A stretch of DNA of 64,000 nt from Pseudomonas oryzicola (lineage in GTDB: Bacteria; Pseudomonadota; Gammaproteobacteria; Pseudomonadales; Pseudomonadaceae): the NCBI RefSeq assembly GCF_014269185.2, contig NZ_JABWRZ020000001.1:3001001-3065000 (forward strand), read 5' to 3'. The translations under genes were made by a program, and so were the position numbers. This document shows, piece after piece, positions 16,301 to 24,865 of the stretch (positions within the stretch are counted from its first letter, which is position 1; each line of letters opens with the position of its first letter). The notes under the pieces are model-generated. The model did not search any database. It saw only the letters and a list, made by a program, of their open reading frames with translations, and was not told the DNA's origin.

Positions 16301-17392
16301 ATGTTCAAGACCATCGAAGCGCACGTACGCAAGCAGGTCGCCCCCGCCGCCCTGCGCGCCGAGTTCCGCCAGCACGAATTCGAGTCCATGCGCCCGTTCT
16401 GCCTGCTGGTGTTCTGCGTCAGTATCCTGATCTGGCTGGTCTTCGACCTGATCGTCAGTTTCCTCGGCGGCCAGGGCTTCACCTGGCTGTCGTGCGTGTT
16501 CCTCGCCCTGCTCGGCTGCCTCACCTTGGTGCTGCGGTTCACCCGCCGTAGCCATCACTTCGATGTGCTCAATCTGCTGTTCATCACCGTTATCACCCTG
16601 GGCATGCGCCTGGTGATCGAAGGCATCCCGGTGGCCCAGCGCCCGGTGTGGCTGGTACTCGGGGTGTCCACCGTGCTGTATGCCGTGTCGGTGCTACCGG
16701 TTCGGCGCTGGTCGTTCTTCTGCGCCATGGCCATCACCTGGGTGATGCTCAACCCGTTCTATCACACCCGTATCGACGCGGACGAGCTGGAAGGCGCCAT
16801 GCTGCTGAGCTACGCAGTGTTCCTCAGCGGCCTGGTCATCTACAGCTACGTGCAGATGCGCAAGGCCAAGCTGCACAATTTCTATCTGTCCAAGGTGCTG
16901 CTGGAGCAGGCCTATGTTGACGCCCTGACGGAAATCCCCAACCGCCGCTCGTTCATGACCCAGGCCGGCCAACAGCTGCGCCTGGCCAAGGCCGGGCAGT
17001 ACCTGGCGATGATCGACATCGACAATTTCAAACGGGTGAATGACCGCTTTGGCCATGACGTGGGTGATGAAGTGCTCAAGCGCGTGGCCATGCATATCAA
17101 GGCGAGCATGACCGGTTTCGAATTCGCCAGGCTGGGCGGCGAGGAGTTCGCGGTGTTTTTCCAGGGGCTGGACCAGCAAGGCGTCGAGCAGCGGGTGGCG
17201 GGGTTGTGCCAACGGGTACGCGAGGACATTGCCGAACACCCGGTGACCGTCAGTATCGGCCTGGCCCGGGTAGACCTGGGAGACAGCCTGACCACGGCGC
17301 TGGTGCGCGCCGACCAGGCGCTGTATGAAGCCAAGCACAGTGGCAAGGACCGCTTTGTGCTGTGGTCGGCCCGGCTGGCAGACAGCGAATAG
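16301..17392 (+). CDS. Membrane-bound diguanylate cyclase (GGDEF)
   Basis: A 363-residue protein starting MFKTIEAHV, with AGGAG eight bases upstream. Six or so hydrophobic segments occupy residues about 30-190, with short loops and no recognisable sensory domain. A GGDEF domain follows, with the active-site signature GGEEF at 279-283 and the metal/substrate motifs IDIDNFKRVNDRFGHDVGDE. The allosteric RxxD inhibitory site normally eight residues before GGEEF is absent (that stretch reads TGFEFA), so product feedback is probably missing. It makes c-di-GMP from two GTP. It is the last gene of the nfrB-nfrA-DUF4434 run, 43 bp after the previous stop, and may supply c-di-GMP locally to the MshEN domains of NfrB. 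Confidence 0.88.
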   Translation: MFKTIEAHVRKQVAPAALRAEFRQHEFESMRPFCLLVFCVSILIWLVFDLIVSFLGGQGFTWLSCVFLALLGCLTLVLRFTRRSHHFDVLNLLFITVITLGMRLVIEGIPVAQRPVWLVLGVSTVLYAVSVLPVRRWSFFCAMAITWVMLNPFYHTRIDADELEGAMLLSYAVFLSGLVIYSYVQMRKAKLHNFYLSKVLLEQAYVDALTEIPNRRSFMTQAGQQLRLAKAGQYLAMIDIDNFKRVNDRFGHDVGDEVLKRVAMHIKASMTGFEFARLGGEEFAVFFQGLDQQGVEQRVAGLCQRVREDIAEHPVTVSIGLARVDLGDSLTTALVRADQALYEAKHSGKDRFVLWSARLADSE

Positions 17393-17412
17393 CAGCCGGC
17401 ACAGGCGACACA

Positions 17413-18711
17413 TCAACCGGCAGGCAGGCGAATCCGGAACTGCGCCCCGCCCAGCGCCGACTGTGCCACGGTCAGGGTCCCGCCCTGCCCTTCGATCGCC
17501 CGTCGGCTGATCGCCAGGCCCAGGCCAAACCCGCCGGTATTGCGGTCACGGCTGCGGTCCAGCCGATAGAACGGCTGGAAGATCCGTTCGCGCTCTGCTA
17601 CCGGTATGCCAATGCCGTCATCTTCCACCGTCACCAGGCAGGTACCATCTTCCTCCCGACGCAACCGCAGCAACAAACTCTCGTCGCAATAACGCATGGC
17701 GTTGCGCACCAGGTTCTGCACCGCCCGTGCCGTCAACCGTGGGTCGAGCACAAATCGCGGCAAGTCACCCTCGGCCCGTACCTCCCACTGGATACCCCGG
17801 CCATCGAGCTCCTCGGCAAAGCCACCCAGCACGCTGTCGACCAACTCCAGCAGCGACACCTCGACCCGCTCGCGGGCCTGGTCGGCGTTGTACAACCGAC
17901 TATAGGACAACAGCTCCAGCACCAGCTCATCCAGCTCACGCACATGCCCCACCAGTTCCAGCAGGCGCTTGCGGCAGGCCGGTGGCACTTCGTCGAACAG
18001 CAGCACCAGGCCGAAGTCCAGCCGGGTCAGCGGTGTGCGCAACTCGTGCGATACCGCATTGAGCAGCTCGCGTTGCTGGTTGACATGGCGTTCCAGGTCG
18101 CCGGCCATGGTGTCGAACACCCGGGCCAGCTCACCGATGTTGGAATGCGGCGAGATGTGCGTGCGCTCGGCCATCTGCCCTTGGCCCAGGCGCCGAGCGG
18201 TTTCTTTCAAACGCTCCAGGTCGCGCCAGTGCGGCCATACCCACAGCAGCAGGCAGCCGAGCATGACCGCACCGATCAGCACGGTCACCCCCCACGACAG
18301 CACGTTGATGTCCAGCGGGTCGGGGGGCGAGTGCAGGCGCACCAGCCATTCCTTGTCCAGCGGTGCCAGCACCGTCTCGTAGTAGCCCCACTCGGCGATG
18401 CGCACCGCGTACAGGCCATGCTCCAGGCGTGCCCGCTCGGCCTCGCTCAAGCCGGCCTGGTCCATGCGCAGCAGCTGCAACTGCAGCGGGGCGAAATCCC
18501 TGGCCAGTTCCTGTTCCACCGCCGGCCACTGCTCGCGCGGGGCCTGGCGGAACTGGCGCACGATCAGCGACTGCACGCCCTTGGCCTGGTCCAGGTTGTA
18601 GGCCATGAAGCGGTCCTGGAACAGGCCGACGATGCTGTCCGGGATCAACAACAGCGCACCGGCATAGGCCACGATGATCACCAGGTACAGCCGCACCAGA
18701 ATCTTCAGCAT
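17413..18711 (-). CDS. Sensor histidine kinase, RstB-like
   Basis: A 432-residue inner-membrane kinase. Helix 1 is at residues 5-27, a periplasmic sensor of ~125 residues follows, and helix 2 is near 150-170 (LIGAVMLGCLLLWVW). A HAMP linker precedes the H-box SHELRTPLTRL, with phosphoacceptor His222. The N-box (QNLVRNAMRY), G1 (DDGIGIPVAERERIF) and G2 (GGFGLGLAISRR) are intact. The gene starts 6 bp after the response regulator stop and is surely cotranscribed with it. The overall plan resembles RstB/PhoQ-type kinases. Because the pair is divergent from an RND pump, it may control that pump; the ligand is unknown. Confidence 0.88.
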   Translation of the reverse strand: MLKILVRLYLVIIVAYAGALLLIPDSIVGLFQDRFMAYNLDQAKGVQSLIVRQFRQAPREQWPAVEQELARDFAPLQLQLLRMDQAGLSEAERARLEHGLYAVRIAEWGYYETVLAPLDKEWLVRLHSPPDPLDINVLSWGVTVLIGAVMLGCLLLWVWPHWRDLERLKETARRLGQGQMAERTHISPHSNIGELARVFDTMAGDLERHVNQQRELLNAVSHELRTPLTRLDFGLVLLFDEVPPACRKRLLELVGHVRELDELVLELLSYSRLYNADQARERVEVSLLELVDSVLGGFAEELDGRGIQWEVRAEGDLPRFVLDPRLTARAVQNLVRNAMRYCDESLLLRLRREEDGTCLVTVEDDGIGIPVAERERIFQPFYRLDRSRDRNTGGFGLGLAISRRAIEGQGGTLTVAQSALGGAQFRIRLPAG

Positions 18712-18717
18712 GGGCGG

Positions 18718-19419
18718 TCAGCACTCCCACTCGACACGGCTGAACAGGTAACCCTTGCCCCACACGGTCTTGATCTTGCGCGCTTCGCCGGCGTTGTCGT
18801 CGAACTTGCGCCGCAGCTTGGAAATGGCCACGTCCACCGAACGGTCGGTGCCATTGAACTCGATACCGCGCAACTGCTGCAGGATGCGGTCACGGTTCAG
18901 CACCTCGCCGGCATTGCGCGCCAGCACCACCAGCAGGTTGTATTCGCCACTGGACAGCTCCACCTCTTCGCCGCGCCAGCTCACCGTACGTTCGGCCAGG
19001 TCGATGCGCAGGCCACCGATCAGGATCAGCTCGTTGTCCAGGCGTGGTTCATGGACGCTGCTGCGGCGCAGCAGGGTGCGCACGCGGGCCAGCAGCACGC
19101 GCGGCTCGCAGGGTTTGGTCACATAGTCGTCGGCGCCCATTTCCAGGCCCAGCACCTGGTCGTGGCTGTCATCGCGGGCGGTCAGCATCAGGATCGGCAG
19201 GCTCTGCGATTCCTGGCGCAACAGGCGGCACAGCTGCAGCCCATCGATGCCCGGCAGCATCAGGTCGAGGATCACCAGGTCGGGCTTTTGCCGGCGGTAC
19301 TCGTCCAGCACATGATCGCCACGGGCGATCACCTGGACATGGAAGTCGTTGCGTTGCAGGTAGCTGGCGATCAGTTCGGACAGGGCGCTGTCATCTTCGA
19401 CCAGGAAAATATTCGGCAT
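18718..19419 (-). CDS. OmpR-family response regulator, RstA-like
   Basis: A 233-residue regulator starting MPNIFLVEDDSALSELIA. The receiver has the acidic pair in VEDD, the phosphoacceptor Asp in VILDLMLPG and the conserved Lys in YVTKPCEPRVL. A winged-helix DNA-binding domain fills the C-terminal ~100 residues (GEYNLLVVLARNAGEVLNRD, SVDVAISKLRRKFD, VWGKGYLFS). A GTG 12 codons upstream is open but would prepend a Pro-rich tail not seen in this family. It is the first gene of the two-gene operon with the kinase and is transcribed away from the RND adaptor gene. Confidence 0.9.
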   Translation of the reverse strand: MPNIFLVEDDSALSELIASYLQRNDFHVQVIARGDHVLDEYRRQKPDLVILDLMLPGIDGLQLCRLLRQESQSLPILMLTARDDSHDQVLGLEMGADDYVTKPCEPRVLLARVRTLLRRSSVHEPRLDNELILIGGLRIDLAERTVSWRGEEVELSSGEYNLLVVLARNAGEVLNRDRILQQLRGIEFNGTDRSVDVAISKLRRKFDDNAGEARKIKTVWGKGYLFSRVEWEC

Positions 19420-19458
19420 AGGCGCTTGGGAATCTGGGTTGGGGTAAGACCTCACCGG

Positions 19459-19553
19459 CCTCTTCGCGGGCTTGCCCGCTCCCGCAGGGACCCAACAGCA
19501 CTTGAAAGCTGTGCAGTCCCTGTGGGAGCGGGCAAGCCCGCGAAGAGGCCGGC
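19459..19553. repeat. Inverted pair of REP elements
   Basis: Two ~32-bp REP-type units face each other around ~30 bp. The left one contains CTCTTCGCGGGCTTGCCCGC and the right one its near-perfect reverse complement ending GCGAAGAGGCC. The core matches the P. putida REP family. The pair lies between two divergent genes, so the promoters of both must flank or include it. Bases 19554-19692 are AT-rich and probably hold the RND promoter. Confidence 0.85.
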
Positions 19554-19692
19554 ACAGGAATACTCAGGATATAGAACACTACAGGCAGACAGGATTGTTC
19601 TTCACACTTTTTAACACTCGTCCTACAGGTATTAACAGCCACGCAAGGAACGCCTGCCGTAGCATACCGGCGGTCATCATCGGAAGATCCGT

Positions 19693-20868
19693 ATGTCTAC
19701 TACCCTCCCCCCACGCTTGCGCCCGTTGGCGCTTCTGGCGTTCCTGAGCCTGTCCCTGGCCGGCTGCGACGACAGCGCCGAACAGGAAGAACAGGCCCCC
19801 ACCCCGCAAGTGCGGGTGGAAACCCTGCAACTGCAGCCACTGGCCATCAGCAGTGAGCTCAGCGGCCGTATCCTCGCGCCGCGCACCGCCGAAGTGCGGG
19901 CGCGTGTCGCGGGCGTTGTGCTCAAGCGGGTGTATCGCGAAGGCAGCGACGTCAAGCAGGGCGATGTGCTGTTCCTGATCGACCCGGCGCCGTTCAAGGC
20001 CGACCATGACAGCGCCCGCGCCACCCTGGCCAAGGCCGAGGCCACCCTGTACCAGGCGCGCCTGCAGGAGCAGCGCTACCGCGAGCTGGTCGACGACAAG
20101 GCCGTCAGCCGCCAGGAATACGACAACGCCAAGGCCGCTTTCCTGCAGGCCGACGCCGCCGTCGCCGAAGCCAGGGCCGCCCTGGAGCGCGCCCGCCTCA
20201 ACCTCGGCTACGCCACCGTGACCGCGCCGATTTCCGGCCGGATCGGCCGCGCCCAGGTCACCGAAGGTGCGCTGGTCGGGCAGAACGAGACCACGCCACT
20301 GGCGACCATCCAGCAGCTGGACCCGATCCACGCCGATGTCACCCAGTCGACCCGCGAGCTGAATGCCTTGCGCCGTGCCCTGCGGGCCGGTGAGCTGCAG
20401 CAGGTTGGCGACGGTCAGGCCCGTGCCACGCTGATCCAGGACGACGGCAGTGCTTACCCACTGCCGGGTAAGCTGCTGTTCTCCGACATCAGCGTCGACC
20501 CCAGCACCAACCAGATCACCCTGCGCAGCGAGTTCCCCAACCCGGACCTCGACCTGCTGCCCGGCAGCTACGTGCGCGTGCGCCTGGAGCAGGCCGTGCA
20601 GCCCAAGGGCCTGAGCGTGCCGCAGCGCGCCATCCTGCGCGACAGCGCTGGCGTGCCCAAGGTGCTGGTGGTCGACCCGCAGGCCCGGGTCAGCGACCGC
20701 CAGGTGGTCCTGGGCAGCGCACAAGGCGACCGCTGGATCGTCAGCGAAGGCCTGGCCCCCGGCGAACGGGTGGTGGTCGAGGGCCTGCAACACGTCAAGG
20801 CCGGTGACCAGGTGCAGGTCGACGACGCATCAGGGGCAGCGCCCATCGCACAGCACACCGGCCAGTGA
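19693..20868 (+). CDS. RND efflux periplasmic adaptor (membrane fusion lipoprotein)
   Basis: A 391-residue AcrA/MexA-type adaptor. The N-terminus is a lipoprotein signal with lipobox LAGC (cysteine about residue 25). A flat beta-barrel and lipoyl half-motif follow (ELSGRILAPRTAEVRARVAGVV), then a coiled-coil hairpin (residues ~95-170, Ala/Glu/Arg-rich heptads), the second lipoyl half (YATVTAPISGRIGRAQV), and the barrel and membrane-proximal domains. GGAAG eight bases upstream supports the start. It forms the periplasmic link between the permease encoded 11 bp downstream and an outer-membrane channel. No channel gene lies nearby, so the pump must borrow one encoded elsewhere, such as an OprM/TtgC-type protein. 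Confidence 0.92.
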   Translation: MSTTLPPRLRPLALLAFLSLSLAGCDDSAEQEEQAPTPQVRVETLQLQPLAISSELSGRILAPRTAEVRARVAGVVLKRVYREGSDVKQGDVLFLIDPAPFKADHDSARATLAKAEATLYQARLQEQRYRELVDDKAVSRQEYDNAKAAFLQADAAVAEARAALERARLNLGYATVTAPISGRIGRAQVTEGALVGQNETTPLATIQQLDPIHADVTQSTRELNALRRALRAGELQQVGDGQARATLIQDDGSAYPLPGKLLFSDISVDPSTNQITLRSEFPNPDLDLLPGSYVRVRLEQAVQPKGLSVPQRAILRDSAGVPKVLVVDPQARVSDRQVVLGSAQGDRWIVSEGLAPGERVVVEGLQHVKAGDQVQVDDASGAAPIAQHTGQ

Positions 20869-20879
20869 GGGCCTGATTC

Positions 20880-23800
20880 ATGCCGCAATTCTTCATCGAC
20901 CGCCCGGTATTCGCCTGGGTGGTCGCACTGTTCATCCTGCTGGCCGGTGCCCTGGCGATCCCGCAACTGCCAGTGGCCCAGTACCCCAATGTGGCACCGC
21001 CACAGGTGGAGATCTACGCCGTGTACCCAGGCGCCTCGGCCGCGACCATGGACGAAAGCGTGGTCAGCCTGATCGAGCAGGAACTCAACGGCGCCGACAA
21101 CCTGCTGTACTTCGAGTCGCAGAGCAGCCTGGGCAGCGCCACCATCACCGCCACCTTCGCCCCGGGCACCAACCCGGACCTGGCCCAGGTCGACGTGCAG
21201 AACCGCCTGAAGGTGGTCGAGTCACGCCTGCCGCGCCCGGTCACCCAGCAGGGGCTGCAGGTGGAAAAGGTGTCCACCGGCTTCCTGCTGCTGGCCACCC
21301 TCACGTCGACAGATGGCAAGCTCGACGAAACCGCCTTGTCGGATATCCTCGCGCGCAACGTGATGGACGAAATCCGCCGCCTCAAGGGCGTCGGCAAGGC
21401 CCAGTTGTACGGTTCGGAGCGCGCCATGCGCATCTGGATCGACCCACGCAAGCTGATCGGCTTCAACCTCACGCCCAACGACGTGGCCACGGCCGTCGCG
21501 GCGCAGAACATCCAGGTTGCGCCTGGCAGCATCGGCGACCTGCCCGGCCGCGGCACCCAGGAAATCACCGCCAACGTGGTGGTCAAGGGCCAGCTGAGTA
21601 CCCCCGAGGAGTTCGCCGCCATTGTCCTGCGCGCCAACCCGGACGGCTCCAGCGTTACCATTGGTGATGTCGCCCGGGTCGAGATCGGCGCCCAGGAGTA
21701 CCAGTACGGCACCCGCCTGAACGGCAAGCCCGCCACCGCCTTCAGCGTGCAGCTGGCGCCGGGGGCCAACGCCATGGAAACCGCCACGTTGGTGCGGGCA
21801 AAAATGCAGGACCTGGCGCGCTACTTCCCCGAAGGCGTCAAGTACGACATCCCCTACGACACCTCGCCATTCGTCAAGGTGTCGATCGAGCAGGTGATCA
21901 ATACCCTGTTCGAGGCCATGCTGCTGGTGTTCGCGGTGATGTTCCTGTTCCTGCAGAACCTGCGCTACACCCTGATCCCCACCCTGGTGGTGCCGGTGGC
22001 ACTGATGGGCACCTTTGCCGTGATGCTGGCCATGGGCTTCTCGGTCAACGTGCTGACCCTGTTCGGCATGGTGCTGGCCATCGGCATCCTGGTCGACGAT
22101 GCCATCGTGGTAGTGGAAAACGTCGAGCGGATCATGGCCGAGGAAGGCCTGCTGCCGAAAGCGGCCACACGCAAGGCCATGGGCCAGATCAGCGGCGCGA
22201 TCGTCGGCATCACCCTGGTGCTGGTCGCAGTGTTCCTGCCCATGGCCTTCATGCCAGGCTCGGTGGGCGTGATCTACCAGCAGTTCTCGCTGTCGATGGC
22301 GGTGTCGATCCTGTTCTCGGCGTTTCTTGCCCTCAGCCTCACCCCGGCACTGTGCGCCACCTTGCTCAAGCCGGTGGCCAAGGGCGAGCAGCATGCGCGC
22401 AAAGGCTTCTTCGGCTGGTTCAACCGCCGTTTCGAGCGCATGAGCAACGGCTACCAGCGCTGGGTAATGCAGGCGCTCAAGCGCAGTGGCCGCTACCTGT
22501 TGGTGTACGCGGTGCTGCTGGCAGTGCTGGGCTATGGCTTCAGCCAGTTGCCGACGGCGTTCCTGCCCACCGAAGACCAGGGCTACACCATCACCGACAT
22601 CCAGCTGCCGCCGGGCGCCAGTCGCATGCGCACCGAACAGGTGGCAGCCCAGATCGAGGCGCACAACGCCGAGGAGCCGGGCGTGGGCAACACCACGCTG
22701 ATCCTGGGCTTCAGCTTCTCGGGCAGCGGGCAGAACGCGGCGCTGGCCTTCACCACGCTCAAGGACTGGTCGGAACGCGGTGCCGAAGACAGCGCCCAAT
22801 CGATCGCCGACCGAGCCACCCTGGCCTTCACCCAGCTCAAGGACGCCGTGGCGTTCTCCGTGTTGCCGCCACCGATCGATGGCCTGGGCGAGTCGACCGG
22901 CTTCGAGTTCCGCCTGCAGGACCGCGGTGGCATGGGCCATGCCGCGCTGATGGCTGCCCGCGACGAGCTGCTGGCCAAGGCCGGCAAGAGCAAGGTACTG
23001 GCCAACGTGCGCGAAGCGTCGCTGGCGGAAAGCCCGCAGGTCCAGCTGGAAATCGACCGCCTTCAGGCCAATGCCCTTGGCGTGTCGTTCGCCGATATCG
23101 GCACGGTCCTGGACGTGGCCGTGGGTTCCAGCTACGTCAATGACTTTCCCAACCAGGGCCGCATGCAGCGGGTTGTGGTGCAAGCCGAAGGCGACCAGCG
23201 CAGCCAGGTCGAAGACCTGCTGAAAATCCATGTGCGCAACGACAGCGGCAAGATGGTGCCGTTGGGCGCCTTCGTCCAGGCCAGATGGATCAGCGGCCCG
23301 GTGCAACTGACGCGTTACAACGGCTACCCGGCGGTGTCGATTTCCGGGGAACCGGCAGCCGGCTACAGCTCGGGCGAAGCCATGGCCGAGATCGAGCGCC
23401 TGGTGGCCCAGTTGCCGGCCGGTGCCGGCCTGGAGTGGACCGGCCTGTCGCTGCAGGAACGGCTGTCCGGCAGCCAGGCACCGATGTTGATGGCGCTGTC
23501 GTTGCTGGTGGTGTTCCTGTGCCTGGCGGCGCTGTACGAAAGCTGGTCGATCCCGACCGCAGTGCTGCTGGTGGTGCCGCTTGGGGTACTCGGCGCGGTG
23601 CTGGCCGTGACCCTGCGCGGCATGCCCAACGACGTGTTCTTCAAGGTCGGCCTGATTACCCTGATCGGCCTGTCGGCGAAGAACGCCATCCTCATCATCG
23701 AGTTCGCCAAGAGCCTGGTGGACCAGGGCGTCGATGCCGTCGACGCAGCCGTGCAGGCTGCGCGCCTGCGCCTGCGCCCGATCGTGATGACCTCGCTGGC

Positions 23801-24008
23801 GTTCATCCTCGGCGTGGTGCCCCTGGCCATCGCCAGCGGCGCCAGCTCGGCCAGCCAGCAGGCGATCGGCACCGGGGTGATCGGCGGCATGCTCAGCGCC
23901 ACCCTGGCGGTGGTGTTCGTGCCGGTGTTCTTCGTGGTGGTGACGCGCCTTGCCGGGCGCCGCCAGGCGGGTAATGCCGACACGCAGGCCGTGACCAACG
24001 ACAGCTGA
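20880..24008 (+). CDS. RND multidrug efflux permease, HAE1 family
   Basis: A 1042-residue inner-membrane proton/drug antiporter of AcrB/MexB type, with twelve predicted helices and two large periplasmic loops. The start MPQFFIDRPVFAWVVALFILLAG is typical. The proton relay aspartates are in helix 4 (IGILVDDAIVVVENVER) and the conserved lysine in helix 10 (SAKNAILIIEFAKSL). It should export amphiphilic drugs or solvents from the periplasm through the adaptor encoded just upstream. The likely regulator is the divergent two-component system. Internal sequence is intact with no frameshift, and the length is standard. Confidence 0.94.
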   Translation: MPQFFIDRPVFAWVVALFILLAGALAIPQLPVAQYPNVAPPQVEIYAVYPGASAATMDESVVSLIEQELNGADNLLYFESQSSLGSATITATFAPGTNPDLAQVDVQNRLKVVESRLPRPVTQQGLQVEKVSTGFLLLATLTSTDGKLDETALSDILARNVMDEIRRLKGVGKAQLYGSERAMRIWIDPRKLIGFNLTPNDVATAVAAQNIQVAPGSIGDLPGRGTQEITANVVVKGQLSTPEEFAAIVLRANPDGSSVTIGDVARVEIGAQEYQYGTRLNGKPATAFSVQLAPGANAMETATLVRAKMQDLARYFPEGVKYDIPYDTSPFVKVSIEQVINTLFEAMLLVFAVMFLFLQNLRYTLIPTLVVPVALMGTFAVMLAMGFSVNVLTLFGMVLAIGILVDDAIVVVENVERIMAEEGLLPKAATRKAMGQISGAIVGITLVLVAVFLPMAFMPGSVGVIYQQFSLSMAVSILFSAFLALSLTPALCATLLKPVAKGEQHARKGFFGWFNRRFERMSNGYQRWVMQALKRSGRYLLVYAVLLAVLGYGFSQLPTAFLPTEDQGYTITDIQLPPGASRMRTEQVAAQIEAHNAEEPGVGNTTLILGFSFSGSGQNAALAFTTLKDWSERGAEDSAQSIADRATLAFTQLKDAVAFSVLPPPIDGLGESTGFEFRLQDRGGMGHAALMAARDELLAKAGKSKVLANVREASLAESPQVQLEIDRLQANALGVSFADIGTVLDVAVGSSYVNDFPNQGRMQRVVVQAEGDQRSQVEDLLKIHVRNDSGKMVPLGAFVQARWISGPVQLTRYNGYPAVSISGEPAAGYSSGEAMAEIERLVAQLPAGAGLEWTGLSLQERLSGSQAPMLMALSLLVVFLCLAALYESWSIPTAVLLVVPLGVLGAVLAVTLRGMPNDVFFKVGLITLIGLSAKNAILIIEFAKSLVDQGVDAVDAAVQAARLRLRPIVMTSLAFILGVVPLAIASGASSASQQAIGTGVIGGMLSATLAVVFVPVFFVVVTRLAGRRQAGNADTQAVTNDS

Positions 24009-24069
24009 CTGGACAAGCCCCGTGTGAAATGGGAGGGTTCCCGGCAACGACTGCCCGGAGCCCTTTTTC

Positions 24070-24651
24070 ATGCCTGATGCCCTGCCCCCCTGCTCCATCC
24101 TCATTCTTGCCGGTGGCCGCGGCCAGCGCATGGGCGGCCGTGACAAGGGCCTGGTCGACTGGCGGGGCGAACCGTTGGTGGCGCATGTGCAGCGCGTGGT
24201 ACGGCCGCTCAGCGATGACCTGGTGATTTCCTGCAACCGTAACCAGCAGGCCTACCAGGCGTATGCCGACCAGTTGGTGGGCGATGCCGAAGCGGACTAC
24301 CCCGGGCCGCTGGCGGGGGTGATTGCCGGGCTCAAGGTGGCGCGGCATGAATGGGTGGTGCTGCTGGCCTGTGATGCGCCGCTGGTTGACCGGGGGCTGA
24401 TCGAGGACCTGCTACGGCTGGCGGTAATCAGTGACAGTGCGGCCATGGTGCGCCAGGGTGGGTACTGGCAGCCGATGTTCAGCGTGCTGCCGCGCCGGCT
24501 GTTGCCGGTGCTGGAGCAAGCCTGGGCAGCGGGTGAACGGAGTTTGCAGAAGGCCTTGCTGCGTGAAGCGGTGCAAGGGCTGGAATGTAGTGACGATGAT
24601 CGCAGGTTGAGCAACCTCAACAGCCCGGAGTTGTTGCCAAGCCACTTGTAG
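24070..24651 (+). CDS. mobA: Molybdenum cofactor guanylyltransferase
   Basis: A 193-residue cytoplasmic enzyme that transfers GMP from GTP to molybdopterin, giving Mo-bis-MGD. The signature nucleotide loop LAGGRGQRMGGRDKGL is at residues 13-28, followed by the acceptor motif DYPGPLAGVIAGL and the metal-binding CDAPLV. Length and motif order are those of MobA. It stands 61 bp after the RND permease; GGAG occurs in that gap but is not at ideal distance, so it may have its own promoter. No other molybdenum genes lie in the window. Confidence 0.93.
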   Translation: MPDALPPCSILILAGGRGQRMGGRDKGLVDWRGEPLVAHVQRVVRPLSDDLVISCNRNQQAYQAYADQLVGDAEADYPGPLAGVIAGLKVARHEWVVLLACDAPLVDRGLIEDLLRLAVISDSAAMVRQGGYWQPMFSVLPRRLLPVLEQAWAAGERSLQKALLREAVQGLECSDDDRRLSNLNSPELLPSHL

Positions 24652-24753
24652 GGGAAGAAGCCAGGACAGGTCATTCAAAACAGGTAAACCGCTCTTCATA
24701 CACCGCACGCCTCGCAAACTCCCTCGCATTCTCCGCATATTGTCAAGCATGCT

Positions 24754-24777
24754 ACGCCTGATATTTTTGTCAGTTGT
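24754..24777. promoter_or_regulatory. Palindromic element upstream of the Rhs gene
   Basis: This 24-bp site ends in TCAGTTGT, has spacer TATTTTTG and left arm ACGCCTGA. It matches the perfect palindrome at 6704-6727 at 20 of 24 positions and lies 88 bp before the Rhs start, nearly the same distance as the other site from its gene. The surrounding 24652-24865 interval is AT-rich and holds no other gene. Confidence 0.5.
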
Positions 24778-24865
24778 GGCTAAATCACAAAGCCTCCTTA
24801 ATACCGTTCAGAGCACCTGTCATTCGATTGTCCGCCCCCTTATGCCTCTGAACAGGAAGATTGTC

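Noticed and set aside
17362..19614. A 750-residue open frame opposite the two-component system
   Set aside because: Gln/His/Ala-rich shadow translation; the minus-strand kinase and regulator have all family motifs.
21222..24236. A 1004-residue open frame antisense to the RND permease
   Set aside because: It is His/Gln/Arg-rich low-complexity sequence complementary to a well-supported permease gene.
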